Counted from the stretch's first letter, positions 33,390 to 46,821 are shown. The stretch is DNA of 64,000 nucleotides from Helianthus annuus (GCF_002127325.2 NC_035445.2:81080601-81144600); one strand, 5' to 3'. Translations and numbers: made by a program. The notes: generated from the sequence alone by a model not told the origin.

Positions 33390-35602
33390 TATAGGTTACA
33401 GCGAATAAGGTTTTCTGTAGGAATACCTAGGCTCTAACCTCACTTTTCTCTGGGACTTAGATTATTTAGACGTTGAATACATACAGAACGCCTAGTACTC
33501 GAATATGGTCTCCAACCGTTGCCGAAAAACAAACAGTCACAATTTTGTTTTCAAACATACGCTAAAGTGGTGTTTTGCACACGGTACATGAAATAATTAC
33601 ATACAGTACACAAAACTCTAAGAGTTTAGGAAACATGCATTTAAGACCTTCGGAAACTTATGTTGAAGTTCATTAAAGGTCATCACGTAGGAACCGCGAA
33701 TATTAACTCGGGCACACACTATTATCCATATTGTCTATGATATTTTAACTTCCCGAGCAGGCAGCCTACGCATAACGAAACGCTAGTGCACGAGAATACA
33801 TGGAAATTAAATTTTACTTCAACGGATGTCGGAGTACATCACATTCTACGTGGAATGAAACGCTAGTGCGCAGGTATACGTGAAACTTAAGCTATACATC
33901 AACGGAGATTGATGTACGTCACATACGACCTTCGAGGTGAAGTCACCGAAAAGACACCGTGGAGCATTACAACGATGATGCTAATCCTGTCAGCGCGAAA
34001 ACTATCTATCAGGAAGCGGCGGTTTGGCACGCGGTTTCGCAAACGACACGAGTCATGCTAAGGAGAAGACGCATGCCTTCGTATTCCCCCTATCTTATTA
34101 ACGACGAATACGCTATGTTCGACATTCCATGGTAATGTCCCCTAACAACCGGTCATCACACGCAACCCCAGGTAAAGTCCACAAATTTCTTTTATTGAAA
34201 TACCGACTTTTGCAACTAGTGAGTAGATTTTCACATCTTTACTCCTCTTAATGGTCATCGTATCACGATCATTTCTTTCATTATTGCGAATATTCATCTG
34301 CTTCATTTCTTGAAAATTCATATGTTACGCATGCATCATTTGTTACGCATGTGGTTTCGTTTCGAATAAACGTTTCATCAAAGTTCAAATATTGTTTCGC
34401 TAAATCTAATTATTGATTTGTGATTCGAATGACCCGCATTATTGTAATTGTTGGCTCTTTTGTTACCAAGTCAACACATTTTCTTGAAATTCTTTTCTTT
34501 TCAAGTTACATACATGGTTTTTCGTCGTAACGATGCCGAAATTTCCTTTTTGATACATATATATTTTTGTCGGATTGCGCTAAAACCAAGTTCAATTGTT
34601 TGAACTTGTCCATTACACATATTCACTTCAGAGCATCATATGATGTATTGGGAGCATCATATTCAAAATTCGTTTTAACAAGTGTTTCATTTGTTCCGAG
34701 TCAAAGTAAACTTGTTTGGCATTCGACTCCATTAAATTGTTTGTTGATTTCGACACCTTGTGGTGGTATTTTCACTTATTTGAAGCTTGCGCTAAACTCG
34801 TTTACATATCTTATGCACGGATTTAGTTATTTATTTATTGATCTAGATTAAATCCGCTTTGGTTTATCACATTACAACAGTCTTAACACAATCTTGTGAT
34901 AAGACAAGGGTACACAAAATTCATTTCATATTCCGGTGTACCTCCTAACGATCCTTTGAACATCGATCGAATGTTTTGCGATAATCATTACTTCTTCATC
35001 TTCGATCGAAAACATTATTTCTTTGATGTTCAAATTTCAATTGAAAATCCTATGATGTTGTTAGAAACAAATTTCCATATGTTCTTCATTACGCTTTCAA
35101 TTGACTGCAAAACACAGGTGATACATGTTCGATCACCCCTATTATTGAATTGTTTCATTCATTGCGACACCTTGTGGCGTCGGTATAACTTGCAGCTTGT
35201 GCTGATCACGATCGAGCGTTTCATGCAAACTAGTACATTTGAGATTGTTGATTCTAAGTTCATCTAGTGGATGTTATTGCTTTTAGAACTCATTTACTTA
35301 TTGTGAACGTGCATATGGAATTCGATTGGTCGAAGTTCCTGTTCATTGTTGGATCCCTGTTAACATAGTCACATTAGTGACTGTACCTATACGTCTTGTT
35401 TACTTTGACATCAATTTCTGAAACATATTCCTGTTAACCGATGGGTTCTTATTGTGGAGGTATGTCCTTGAATTCACATAACTCGAATGAGTCTTGATTT
35501 GGTTTCGTGGTCATCCACCTTGATACTATTCATATTTATCTACGCATAACGTAACTCGAAGGAGTTAACGTAGTCTAAATTTCGAGGACGAAATTTCATT
35601 AA
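33390..35602 (+). other. Internal domain without gag or pol
   Basis: There is no retroviral protein similarity in any frame. Two open frames (34567-34851, 34896-35267) have no recognised product. A segment of about 70 bp around CGAAACGCTAGTGC is duplicated (about 33776 and 33855), and CGACACCTTGTGG recurs (34749, 35163). The end GAGGACGAAATTTC is typical of the stretch before a chromovirus polypurine tract. Confidence 0.6.
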
Positions 35603-35613
35603 CAGGGGGAGAA
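35603..35613 (+). other. Polypurine tract
   Basis: CAGGGGGAGAA lies directly before the LTR start TGTGACAACC. Confidence 0.8.
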
Positions 35614-38600
35614 TGTGACAACCGGTGATTTACGGCTCTTAATTATGTGATTAACAGGCGATTTACGCGACATTAAATAGTGTTTACAGCACAAATTAAC
35701 TTAATTAGGCCTTTGGAGTGCCTAGGAATCGTCTATACGACTTTATAGCGCGCGGACGATGATTTACAGAGAAACCTGCTGAATATTACGCGACAACGAA
35801 CTGATACCGTACAAGATACTGACAACGCCGACAAATATTAAATTTTTACGATATATTATAGCTTCGTAATTAAATTTTAGCAATCGTAGTCGAAACCGGA
35901 TCAAAAAACGGATTAAAGACGGCAACGACGTAACTTTTCACGAATTTTTACCGTAACCAACGAACGAACTCGTCGACCGCGACAACCAACGCTATTTTAC
36001 GTCCTATAATTTTAAAATAATGGTTTGCGACAATTTTTAGAAAAACGGGTGCGTTAACGGGTTCGTAGGAGTTGGCGGGCCACTCAAAGCGCGGGGACTG
36101 GGCTTGGGGGCCTTGGGCCCAAGCCCAAGCCCACTAACCATAAATCCAAGTATATAAGGACCATATCCCTCATTTACCTTCATTTTTTGTGCAGACATTC
36201 AAAGAACAAAACCAAACACACACACCTCTCACTTTTCCTCTCCCTCTCTCCAGTGATATATGGCCTCCGGCTGGTGAGACCGGCGGAGCCGGTGGTGGTT
36301 CACGGTGGCACCACCGCTATGGCGGCGGTGGAGATGGTTTTTCCGTCGTTGATAGCCCGATCGGCTTCACACACACCCAACCCTCACCTCTGACAGCCCC
36401 CCCCCCCCCCGGTGAACTCCGGCTGGTGGTGGCTGCTCTCCGACGACTCACACACCCATCACATACCCACCTCTCCTCTCGACGACAAAACGGACCACCA
36501 CCACCATCCGGTGGTGGTGAGAGACGACTGCAAGAAAGAGATGAAGAGAGAGAGAGATGACCGGCGGTCGGAGACTCGGTCCACCAGTCGGTTCCTTTAT
36601 CCGGTGGTCGACATTATTACCTGGCGGTTCTTGCTCAGACCGTCGAGTTTCACAATGATGATGAAGAATCCGATGATTCTGATGCTATGAAGAAGATGGT
36701 GAGGTGTCGATTTTGTCGACAGCCGTCACAGCGGCGGTGGTGCTATGTTCTCCGACGAATTTTGACGGACGGACGGAGAGATGCGAAGATGGTGATGAAG
36801 TGGTGGTGGTGGCCGACGGCGTTCGCCGCCAGATCCACACCGACGATGACATCAGCGATGTTGAGGGATATTTTTTGGCTCGGGTCAACAGAAGTCAGCA
36901 GCGGTTCGTGTGACGTCTCGGGTTCCGTGTCAGATCTAGTGTGGTTCGGATTCGGTTCGACGAGTCAGCTCTTGGTTTGGTTCAACAAGGTTCGGTTCGA
37001 TGATCGGGTTTACGACTCGATCGACAGGTTAAAGCAGTCAACAGAATGGTTCGGGTTCGCGACTCGGTCAAACCGAGTCGACTCGGTCAAACCGAGTCGA
37101 CTCGGTCAAACCTGGTCAACTCAGCGAGTCGACTCGGTCAACTCTGCCAGTCAACTCAGTCAAACGAAAGCGGCGCGAAAGACTTGGTAAAGATTATTAG
37201 TGACGCGAATAAATAATTACGTTAATTAATATATTTATTTTATATTATTACCGTGAAAACGAGCTCGAACCGAACAAAATGACGAAATGATAGTTAAAAT
37301 CTACTTTGATTTATTGTCGTGTCTATATAAATTGATCATATACATATACATTGTTGAATCTTGATTGAATTTTGAAAAATAACGACAACTTGTGTTGTCG
37401 GGGGCGTCCAAAAACAGAGGAAACTCTGCCTGTTTTTCGAGAAAAAACGTAAAACAAAACGCGATTTATTATCCAATAAACTATCGGATTCAATTAAAAA
37501 CTTTTAGAAAAACAACATACAAGTACGACTACTTTCGACGACTCTTTTCAACTTACGAAGACGACATTTCGAAATTTATTTACAAACAATAAATATAGTA
37601 CTGTAAACTTCGAAACTTGACAAATCTTTTATAAAAACAATATACTTATTTATATTATTTCAAACGCCGATAATCCGATTTCATTTCTACAAATACATAT
37701 AGTTTGCATATGTATTTCAAATGCACATAATACGACTTCTTTTACTAAAATAAACATAGTATCTATATTTATTTCGGTTATCAAACAACATGAGTTCGCA
37801 TTATAAAAACATAGTTATATGTTTATTGCAAATACCAAACGACGTGAGTTCGTTTTATGAAAATAAATATAGCTTCTATTTATTTTAAATATCGTACGAC
37901 ACGATTTCTTTTATAAAATAGATATAGTTTATCTATTTATTTCAAACCTTCAACAACTTGACGATACTTTTGTAAAATAAATATAACTTTTTATATTTAT
38001 TTTCAAACGCCGAACACGGCTTATTCATATGCTTTGATAAATATCATACGAAATGCGATATATAATACGAGTTTGTTATATATTATTTTCGTGTAAATAT
38101 TCTTTTATACACGTACGACTTCTCAAGACGACTAACGAGATTCTACCAATATATTTATAAATCATATTTCGATAAACAAAGACTGCATATTTTTAGACAA
38201 AGCACGTTGTGCAAGAACATACAAAGATTTTGAACAAACGAAAACTCATATTTCTAAATCGAACGAACGAAAACTCATATTTCTAAATCATATTACGAAT
38301 GGATTATACTAAATATACCGGTTTTTACAAAACAAATGCGTATTATCGAAATGTGAGTGATTTTCATGACTAGGGATGGATCGTCGGGTGATAATATAGA
38401 GAGACTGGGGAGTCAGCCTTAGAGGCTGGGGAGTCAGCCTTAGAGGCTGGGGAGGTTCAGCCTTAGAGGCTGGGGTAAAATACGTGTTACAATTATTACA
38501 GACATTTATTTACATGGTATGGTTAGCGTAGGGAGGGTTTTCACTACTAGATCATGTGAGGGGTGGGTACAACACTTAAGGCCATCAAGCCTCGTTGTTA

Positions 38601-38752
38601 GGACCGAGGGACACAAGAGTGATAGATTTATTTGGGTGTAGCGAGCCCACACCCGTGAGGGCGGGGCGGCCCATAGAGGTGACTGTGTCTTACAGCCGAA
38701 GCCCGGTAACAAATTTGCTAGGTTTGAGTCTTCCTGCACCTTTTCACACATA
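35614..38752 (+). repeat. Right long terminal copy, truncated
   Basis: It is collinear with 27239-30518, with a TATA box at 36151-36157. It has extra sequence at about 36305-36510 bounded by GGTGGT repeats, which includes a run of C near 36400. It lacks about 430 bp corresponding to 29570-29990. It has three rather than two copies of the AGCCTTAGAGGCTGGGGAG unit. Similarity ends in CACACATA at the Athila junction. Confidence 0.75.
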
Positions 38753-40327
38753 TAGGCAAGTGCACCCATTGTGGACGTAGTATAGTGTTGGTAAGATACC
38801 GAGGTCGTCCAAGGACACAAGAGCTTTTAGTACCGGTTTATCCTCAACGTCTAATCAAACCAAAATGTTAGAAAAAGATTTTTAAACTAAGTAAATAAAA
38901 CTAACTAAAATGCTGAAAATAAAAATAAAAATAAAAACAGATAGACAAGATGAATCACTTGGATCCGACTCGTGTGTTAGTGTAACCTTTGATTATTTTC
39001 GCACGTTTGCACTTGTTTAAGATATTATCTTAGTTATTGTAGTAGGCCCCTCTTTTGAAGGCGACGTTACCCTCAACCCAGTAGTTTGAGTCAGCAAGGA
39101 TACAATCCTAAAGGGTCGGATTATTGAAAGATAATTAATTAAGTTGTTAATGCATAATGTGGTAGGCCCCTCTTTTGAAGGCGACGTTACCCTCACCTAA
39201 GTAGTCTGACTCAGCAGGGATACAGTCCTAAATAGTTGGGTTAAAGTTTTAATAGTAGTTAACTTATGAGGGGGTCAAAGAGTTTGGACCCCCGCCATCC
39301 AATACCTTTGGGTATTGAAGGAGGTCCTTCTAAATTTGACCCAGGTCCCTTGTAGGACCTCTAAACGCTGAACAATGGCAAGACTCTTACCAAACCGTTC
39401 CCTTAACCCCCGACCAGGTAGCCAACATACCTCCATATAGACCGTGGAGATATGAATGGTGAAAATCTTTTATTTTATATAGACAGTAAAATAATGCCAA
39501 GACACCACGGACAAACGATAAGGAAGAATCACCTTCAACATAAGAAACTAGTAATTAAAGTCATTAATACAAAACCAATTAAAAAGTGCAAAAGATTAAA
39601 AATAAAAAGTATTACACTAAACACTTGTCTTCACCAAGTGATGTAAGAGACTTAGGCAAACATGGCCTTTGATTGTCAAGAACTCTTACGATCAATCTTG
39701 GATCCTGAGACGACTCACACACTCTATGATGGACAATGGATGATGGTGGTGGATGATGGTGTTATGGTGGTGGTGGGTGAAGTGTGAGAGAGGTGGTGTG
39801 CCAAGGGATGAGTTGAAATGTCTCCAAGCACTCCTATTTATAGGCTGAACAGAAGCTCGGGCACGGCCCCGTGCCCGCTGGGCATGGCCCCGTGTCCATC
39901 CTTGTCTCTCTCCTCATTAATTGTAATTCGCAATTACAATAAATGCGCCTGCATGAGTCTGACCACGCCCCCGTGTCCGATGGGCACGGCCCCGTGGTGG
40001 GCAATAGAAGCTTCTAAAGGTTTGTCTTTTCTGCTGCTTCTTGGGCACGGCCCTGTGCTCGCTGAGCACGGGGCGTGTTCAGTCTTCTGTGTTCTTGGTT
40101 TTGCTTGGGAAGATGCTGTTGAGGGGTCGGACATTCCACTTTTGTTCCTTTTCTTGTATTTATGTTAGATTTTGTTGTCTTTTTGCTTCTTTTGTTAATT
40201 TGAGCTCATTTAATCCTGAAAATACAAAAGGAAGACAAAAACACACTTTTTCCAACATTAGTACTAAAAAAGGGTTAGTTTTATGCCATATTTGATATAA
40301 TTTATATGTTGCATTTTGCGCATATCA
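38745..40327 (-). repeat. 3' LTR of the Athila element, outer end missing
   Basis: It matches 58004-59593 and ends (in + reading) GCGCATATCA, which reads TGATATGCGC on the minus strand. The 105 bp corresponding to 57899-58003 are gone. The first eight bases, CACACATA, are shared with the neighbouring element. Confidence 0.85.
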
Positions 40328-40344
40328 AATACCCCCACACTTGA
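40328..40344 (-). other. Polypurine tract of the Athila element
   Basis: On the minus strand AAGTGTGGGGGTATT lies directly before the LTR start TGATATGCGC. Confidence 0.75.
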
Positions 40345-42232
40345 ATCTTTGTTTGTCCTCAAGCAAAACTCTTTATAATGTGGCTTTATTCACTCCCAAA
40401 TAGAATGGGTAGAAGAGAAGGTTTTTGGGCTTGTTATAGAGTGTCGGGATTTCCAAGATTCTTTATTGAGGTTTTATTTTTATTTATTTACAATCCTATT
40501 CGGCCTGATTTATTAAGAACATTCTATAAGATAAATTACTTTTTTGGGCATAACATACCTTTTTTAAAATCTCATATATATACAAGTTCACATACCTCAC
40601 TGGAGATCACTCAACACTCGGCCGAAGGTGTATTTTTAGTGAATCACTCGAGAGCGGCATGGAACTTACTTCTACCATAAGCTTGCCAAGCAATCAATCC
40701 TCCTCCTTTTTAACTATATACCTTTGTAAATATCAAGAGGACTTTATGGGTTTTTTGGCTTGAGCTAAAGGTGGGTGGTTGGGTTAGTGGTTAGTAAAAA
40801 GGGCGAAAGGCGTAACAAACGTTGGTTTGAAAGAATTTTTATTTTTCCCATTTTTATTTTATTTTGATGGATTGTTCAAACAAAGATATTTGATAAACTT
40901 TGTTTTTTTTTGGGAAGTCATAAGAGAACCGAACGTTGTTACTAAAAAAAATAAAAATAAAAAGGTTTAGGTGGGTAAAAAGGGTTGTTTTGGGTTAAGA
41001 AATGAAAAGGTTTAGGCTCAAAGGGGTTAACTAGGGGGATTTTGGGTAGGTGGTAAAAAAAAAGAAAAATAATGGTGTAGAATGAAAAAGGGTTAGTCCT
41101 AATGCCTCCATCATTTACTTACTCGGGTTTAAGTTGGTAAGGACCGGGAATGTATTGTTGTGGCAAGTTCTAGAGTCGTATGAACCAAGCGGCTATTCAC
41201 ACAAGAAACGAAAAATGAGCATTTAGTGTAAAGATATATATATTTGTATGCTCGTTAAAGGCTCAAAACTCACTTTTGTGGGAAAAGGGTTTTTTATGTG
41301 ATCAAGTATATATAATCGTATTTTAACTAATTTGTCATGCCTTTTCATAATTTTCTTATGTTGGTTCTTTTTATCACGACGCTATCGGTTGTAAATTTGT
41401 AAAAATATAACCTTATTAAGACTTGAATTCCCAACTTAAACTTAGACAAGTAAAAAAAATGAAAATTTTTGGAAAAAATTTGGGGTGATTAGCGGTTCCA
41501 ATAGAGTTTTGTGTAAGGCTTGTTGTTAGGACTTGCAAAATTCAAGGTTTTAGCATCCCCCCCACACTTAAATTACACATTGTCCTCAATGTGTCCCAAA
41601 AATAAGTTTTTAGGTTGATTGAATGTGTAAAATGGTGTTAAAAGCAAAATTTTATGTTACTGGCAGTCTGGACACGGCCCCGTGCTGGGTGGACACGGCC
41701 CCGTGTTCAGGTGCCAGTAACGAAAACTTACAGAAGTTGGACACGGGGGCATGTTGGCTGGGCACGACCCCGTGTTTGGTAAAAATCTGCAGAAATAAAC
41801 AATCAGCAGGTCTGGGAGGTGGACACGGGGGCGTGTCGTCTGGACACGACCCCGTCTGGACAGTCTGCAAGGCTGAAAAAACAGGTTTCTTTCTTCGGTT
41901 TTCCTGTCCTGGCTTTAGTAGTACTAATGTTTAGTACTCTAAGCCTCGTTTGTACCTGTTCTATCAATAAATACCACACCAAACAATACCAAACGTCCTA
42001 AATTACCAAGTCAAACATCAAACCATCAAGTTAAAGGTAAAAACAAAAGCAGAAACTAAAAAGAGTTAGGGAAAGTAAATTGTTCAACACTTCGGCACGC
42101 AAGCCGGAAATTGTCTGATAGAAAGGGGAATTAACCTGTGGGCTCACCAACCGTCCACGCCTACTCCTTCTTCATCCTCCTAGTCCATGTCTTCATCACT
42201 GTCATCACCTCCCCCCCCCATGACCCGCCATA
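40345..42232 (-). other. Athila 3' untranslated region and tail of the Athila ORF
   Basis: From 42232 down to about 42140, minus-strand codons give a short acidic stretch (DDSDEDMD then stop) that fits the C-terminus of the ORF at 51314-52411, with a frame change at a run of G. The rest is non-coding. At 41668-41860 the words GGACACGGCCCCGTG and GGACACGGGGGCGTG are repeated six times. Confidence 0.5.
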
Positions 42233-42236
42233 TACT

Positions 42237-43716
42237 TGTCACGGCCCCCGTGCCCGGTTCGACCCGGTCCAGGAGCCGCGGGACAGAAATCCCGTGGTAT
42301 TCATTTTTACAGCGGAAGTCTTAACAGGATCATTTAAACTTGAAAATGCCCGAATATTATTTATTTATAATTCGGGATAAAACCCTGAAATTTACAGTGG
42401 AGAAATTTCATAATTTCTTTATTTTACAAACATGTTTATTTATTTATTCGAGCCACTACTTTAAGCTTCAGAGTGCTCCTGCGCACTTGCACTTAATTCA
42501 AAGTAGGTCACCTGAAACATGTTGTAAAAATATTTTGTCAGCGGGGAAATACTGAGTGAATCATTCATTTTAACTAAAAAGACACATTGTTATCATTTAC
42601 AGTATTAAGAGAGATTACAATGTTTTTATCAACCAATTATCAAGAATAGGTATTTGTCACCCGACCGTATCTGTGACTGTGGTCATACCACTATTGGGTC
42701 CCGTCGCCCCAATAGTGACGAGTATCACAATTTTTAGGCTCGCCCACCTAAAGTGATAAAAATAGTAATGTGCACAATACCCCACATACCGGCTGTAATT
42801 TAGTGATTAAATAAACTTAATCCCTATAATTATAACTTTTGGAAAATAAATTGAGGTATTGTAAAACAGTTGATAAAAAGAGAATGACTCATATTGCAAG
42901 TTTAGACGGGCAGTACTTAGCCTACTGATAAGCTGAATAACCTAGTTTAACAATAATGCACACAACCGGGTTAGTAACTAATACAGCAGTTACGATAATT
43001 CACGAGATACAACCCTCACAACAAATGACAAAGTGCGATACTTAAATATCCAGCGGATTCACAACGAATAACAGAGCATAGCTCAAATATCCTGTTGGAA
43101 TCACGACGAATAACAAAGTATAAACCCAGATTGAGCAGCACTTAAACACTCGTTGGATAGTTTCAATCGATCGGACGTTGAATCGTAATAGCGATCGAGT
43201 TATTACCCAGTATTGTGGCAGCACCTCGCTACTATATGAACATTATACCTTCTATTGTGATTTTAACTTCTGAGAAGTGAAAATTTTCGACATCGAAATG
43301 CCGTCCCATGCACTGGCTATTTATAGCCTGAAAACAGGTCTCTCGCGGCCCGCATCCGGTTACCAGCAACCTTCACGCGGCCCGCATTGCCGCCTATCCT
43401 ACGCATAGGGTTGCCGGGTCATGGGCTTAGGCTTCACAGGTGGCCCATACGTGGCCCAAACCTGTTTCCGGAGAAGTTTGATCTGTCGCGGCCCGCATTA
43501 ACTTATGTTTAGTTTGTACGCGGCCCGCCCGGACCCTTAATACTTAACCGGTTTAGTTATAAGTTTAATTGGCCCGCGTAAGATTGAGTTATCTCTTACG
43601 CGGCCCGCCTAAAACCCAAAAATTCTGTTTTTCTTGAATTTTCATGTTGGTTAGGGTTTTAGGGGTTCGGGTTTTTATATACAGGTATACTAGAGATATT
43701 TTTGAAGGTCCTTACA
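42237..43716 (-). repeat. 3' LTR of the nested chromovirus
   Basis: It starts (minus strand) TGTAAGGACC and ends GGGGGCCGTGACA. It contains six occurrences of the word GCGGCCCGC or close variants (43347-43610). Confidence 0.95.
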
Positions 43717-43728
43717 TCCTCCCCACCT
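43717..43728 (-). other. Polypurine tract of the nested chromovirus
   Basis: The minus strand reads AGGTGGGGAGGA immediately before the LTR start TGTAAGG. Confidence 0.85.
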
Positions 43729-43752
43729 TAATAAAAATCTCGCCCTCGAGAT

Positions 43753-45621
43753 TTACTGAAATAAGTGTGGATATTTGCGTTTCATCTCCGATTCCAGCTC
43801 CCAAGTATATTCAGGTCCTCTTTATGAATCCCACTTGATCTTGACTAGCACCAGTCGTTTATGTTTGAGAAACTTAATCTTTCTATCTTCTATTTGGAGT
43901 GGTTTCTCAACAAACTTCAACTTTTCATTTACTTGTACATCTTGGAGAGGTATTACCAGAGATTCGTCAGATAGACATTTCTTGAGGTTGGATACATGAA
44001 ATACATCATGTACTCCAGATAACTCTTCTGGTAGTCGTAAACGGTAAGCAACTGGTCCAATTCGTTGGATTACTTGAAATGGTCCTACGTATCTTGGACT
44101 TAGCTTTCCCTTCTTTCCAAATCGCACTACTCCTTTCCAAGGAGAAACCTTTAAAAGTACCTTACCTCCGACTTGGAATTCTAACGGCTTACGGCGGTTA
44201 TCTGCGTAGCTTTTCTGGCGATCTTGAGCGGTCTTTAGTCTTTCTTTGATTTGAGTGATCTTGTCGGTAGTTTCTTGTACAATCTCAGGTCCTGATAATT
44301 GACTTTCTCCTATCTCTGCCCAGCAAACTGGAGTTCTACACTTGCGTCCATACAGTGCTTCGAACGGGGCAGCTTCAATGCTTGCATGATAACTATTGTT
44401 ATAGGAGAATTCAATTAAGGGAAAATGATCATCCCAATTTCCGCCAAAATCTATTACACATGCCCTAAGCATGTCTTCCAAAGTTTGAATGGTTCTTTCA
44501 CTTTGTCCGTCTGTTTGGGGATGATAAGTCGTACTTAAGTTTAAACGAGTACCCATGGCTTCTTGGAAACTTGTCCAGAAATGTGAAGTGAAACGACTAT
44601 CCCTATCTGATACAATAGAGAGTGGAACTCCATGTAGGGATACTATTTCATCTACATATAATTTTGCTAATCTTTCCATGGTGAAAGTTTCTTTCATGGG
44701 TAGAAAATGAGCTGACTTGGTTAATCGGTCCACAATTACCCAAATCGCATCATTACCTTTTCTGGTTTTGGGTAACTTAGTATCAAAATCCATGGTTATA
44801 AGTTCCCATTTCCAAACAGGCATCTCTAATTGTTGAAGTAACCCTGAAGGTTTCTGGTGTTCTGCCTTAACTTGTGAACAAGTAAGACACTTGGATACAT
44901 AACTAGCTATATCCTTTTTCATACCTATCCACCAGAAATTATTTCTTAAATCTTGGTACATTTTATTGTTTCCAGGGTGCATGGTATACCTAGATTTATG
45001 GGCTTCCTCTAAAATTTTATTCCTTAAATCTCCCTGTTTAGGTACCCAAATCCTTTTCTTGTGGAACCTCCAAATTCCATCATTTCCTTGTTCTAGTTCT
45101 TTTATATAACCTTTCATTCCTTCAGCATCGTCCTTGATTGCTGTTTCCTGAACTTTCTTCAGTTGTTCCATTAAATCTACTTGTAGATTTAATCTAAGAG
45201 CACGGACTCGCTTTTGCTTCTCATGATATTTACGACTTAAGGCATCTGCAACTACATTTGCCTTTCCCTCGTGATATTGAATATCATAGTCGTAATCACT
45301 TAGAATTTCCATCCATCTTCTTTGTCTCATGTTTAATTCTTTTTGCCCAAATATGTATCTTAAGCTTTTATGATCTGTATAGACAGTAAACTTACTTCCA
45401 TACAGATAGTGTCTCCAAATCTTAAGGGCAAAAATTACCGCTCCTAATTCTAAGTCATGAGTCGTGTAGTTTTCTTCATGCTTTTTCAATTGTCTTGAGG
45501 CATACGCAATTACCTTTTTGCGTTGCATTAACACACATCCTAATCCTAGCATAGAAGCATCATAGTAAACTTCAAAATCTTCTGTTCCATCTGGTAATGC
45601 TAAGATTGGGGCATTAGTTAA
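43753..45621 (-). pseudogene. RNase H, integrase and chromodomain, nested chromovirus
   Basis: The long open part is 45552-43822 (576 residues), preceded in frame by RNase H residues (YYDAS) after the TGA at 45622-45624. RNase H shows [23 protein letters not shown] and VVADALSRK. Integrase has the HHCC zinc region ([22 protein letters not shown]) and a DDE core ([35 protein letters not shown]). The C-terminus is a chromodomain ([22 protein letters not shown]) broken by a TAA at 43822-43824. The same frame continues 22 residues (RGPEYTWELESEMKRKYPHL) to a stop at 43753. Chromodomains of this class guide integration to heterochromatin. Confidence 0.9.
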
Positions 45622-45879
45622 TCATTGTTTTAAAATCCTAAAAGCCTCTTCCTGTTTTGGTCCCCATTCAAATTTTACAGCTTTACAGGTTAGCTTAGTT
45701 AATGGCATGGCTATCTTTGAAAAATCTTTAATAAAACGCCTATAATATCCAGCTAATCCTAGAAAACTTCTAACTTCCGTTGCTAATTTCGGGGTTTTCC
45801 ACTTGGTGATAGCTTCAATCTTGGAGGGATCTACGTGAATACCTTCGTGATTCACCATGTGTCCTAAGAATTGCACTTC
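45622..45879 (-). pseudogene. Reverse transcriptase thumb region, nested chromovirus
   Basis: [20 protein letters not shown] and [20 protein letters not shown] are visible. The segment is bounded by two in-frame TGA codons (45880-45882 and 45622-45624), each in the same frame as its neighbours. The + copy reads Arg (AGA) at the second site, so a CGA-to-TGA change is a likely origin. Confidence 0.85.
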
Positions 45880-46821
45880 TCATAGCCAGAATTCACACTT
45901 TGAGAATTTGGCATAAAGCTTTTCTTTTCTTAACAAAGTTAAGAGTACATGTAGGTGCTCACAATGTTCCTCCTGACTTTTGGAGTAAATAAGTATATCG
46001 TCAATGAAAACGATCACAAATTTATCCAAATAGGGTTTACAGATTCTATTCATCATGTCCATAAATGCTGCTGGAGCATCTGTTAATCCGAAGGGCATGA
46101 CTGTAAACTCGTAATGTCCATACCTAGTTCTGAAAGCAGTTTTAGGTATGTCTTCTTCTTGTACCTTTAATTGATGATATCCGGAGCGCAAATCTATCTT
46201 AGAAAAATATCTAGCTCCTTGCAATTGATCAAAAAGATCATCAATCCTAGGTAATGGGTAGCGATTCTTAATTGTAACCTTGTTTAATTCCCTATAATCG
46301 ATACACATTCTCATCGATCCATCTTTCTTCTTTACAAACAACACCGGGGCTCCCCAGGGAGAGGAACTTGGTCGTATAAATCCTTTACTTAGTAATTCAT
46401 CTAACTGTTTCTTTAATTCTAACATTTCGGTAGGTGCTAACCGATAGGGTGCCTTGGCTATCGGCATCGTTTCTGGAATTAGATGAATTCTAAATTCTAC
46501 CTCCCTATCAGGTGGTAATCCTGGTAAGTCTTCTGGAAAGACATCTGGGTATTCAGATACTATCGGAATATCCTCCAGTTTCTTACTTTTGGTATTAACA
46601 ACTACTGAAACCATATATGCTATTCCCTGTTTTCTTGAATAACTGGCCAACTTCATTACTGAAATAAATTTCAGTGGCTTTTGTGGTTTGTCTCCGGTAA
46701 TTATTATTAATTCTCCTGTGGGGGTATGAATTTCTATGGAACTTTTGTCACAGAGAATTCGAGCATGGTTGGCTATTAACCAATCCATTCCTAACACAAC
46801 ATCGAATCCGGCTAAGTTCAT
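45880..46821 (-). pseudogene. Protease C-terminus and reverse transcriptase, nested chromovirus
   Basis: It starts [19 protein letters not shown] motifs are [36 protein letters not shown] (catalytic Asp present), [12 protein letters not shown] and FIDDILIYS. It is linked to the upstream gag-protease frame by a one-base deletion near 46822, judged by comparison with the + copy at 5120-5135. Tekay/Del lineage by motif style and by the chromodomain downstream. Confidence 0.9.

Larger units (their letters stand above)
27239..38752 (+). mobile_element. Large non-coding LTR element, possibly LARD-like, 3' truncated
   Basis: Two long direct copies (27239-30518 and 35614-38752) both start TGTGACAACCGGTGATTTAC. 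A primer site for initiator tRNA-Met lies at 33378-33389 and a polypurine tract at 35603-35613. Between them are 2.2 kb without gag or pol. The left block is followed, before the primer site, by a second LTR-like unit (30533-33374). Either one LTR of about 6.1 kb spans 27239-33374, or two LTR families are fused. The right copy is cut at 38752 at the fusion with the Athila element. It interrupts the Harbinger transposase exon on the left. Confidence 0.6.

Noticed and set aside
34567..35267. Two open frames (94 and 123 codons) in the internal domain of the non-coding element
   Set aside because: No gag, pol or other similarity; they lie in AT-rich DNA with internal duplication.
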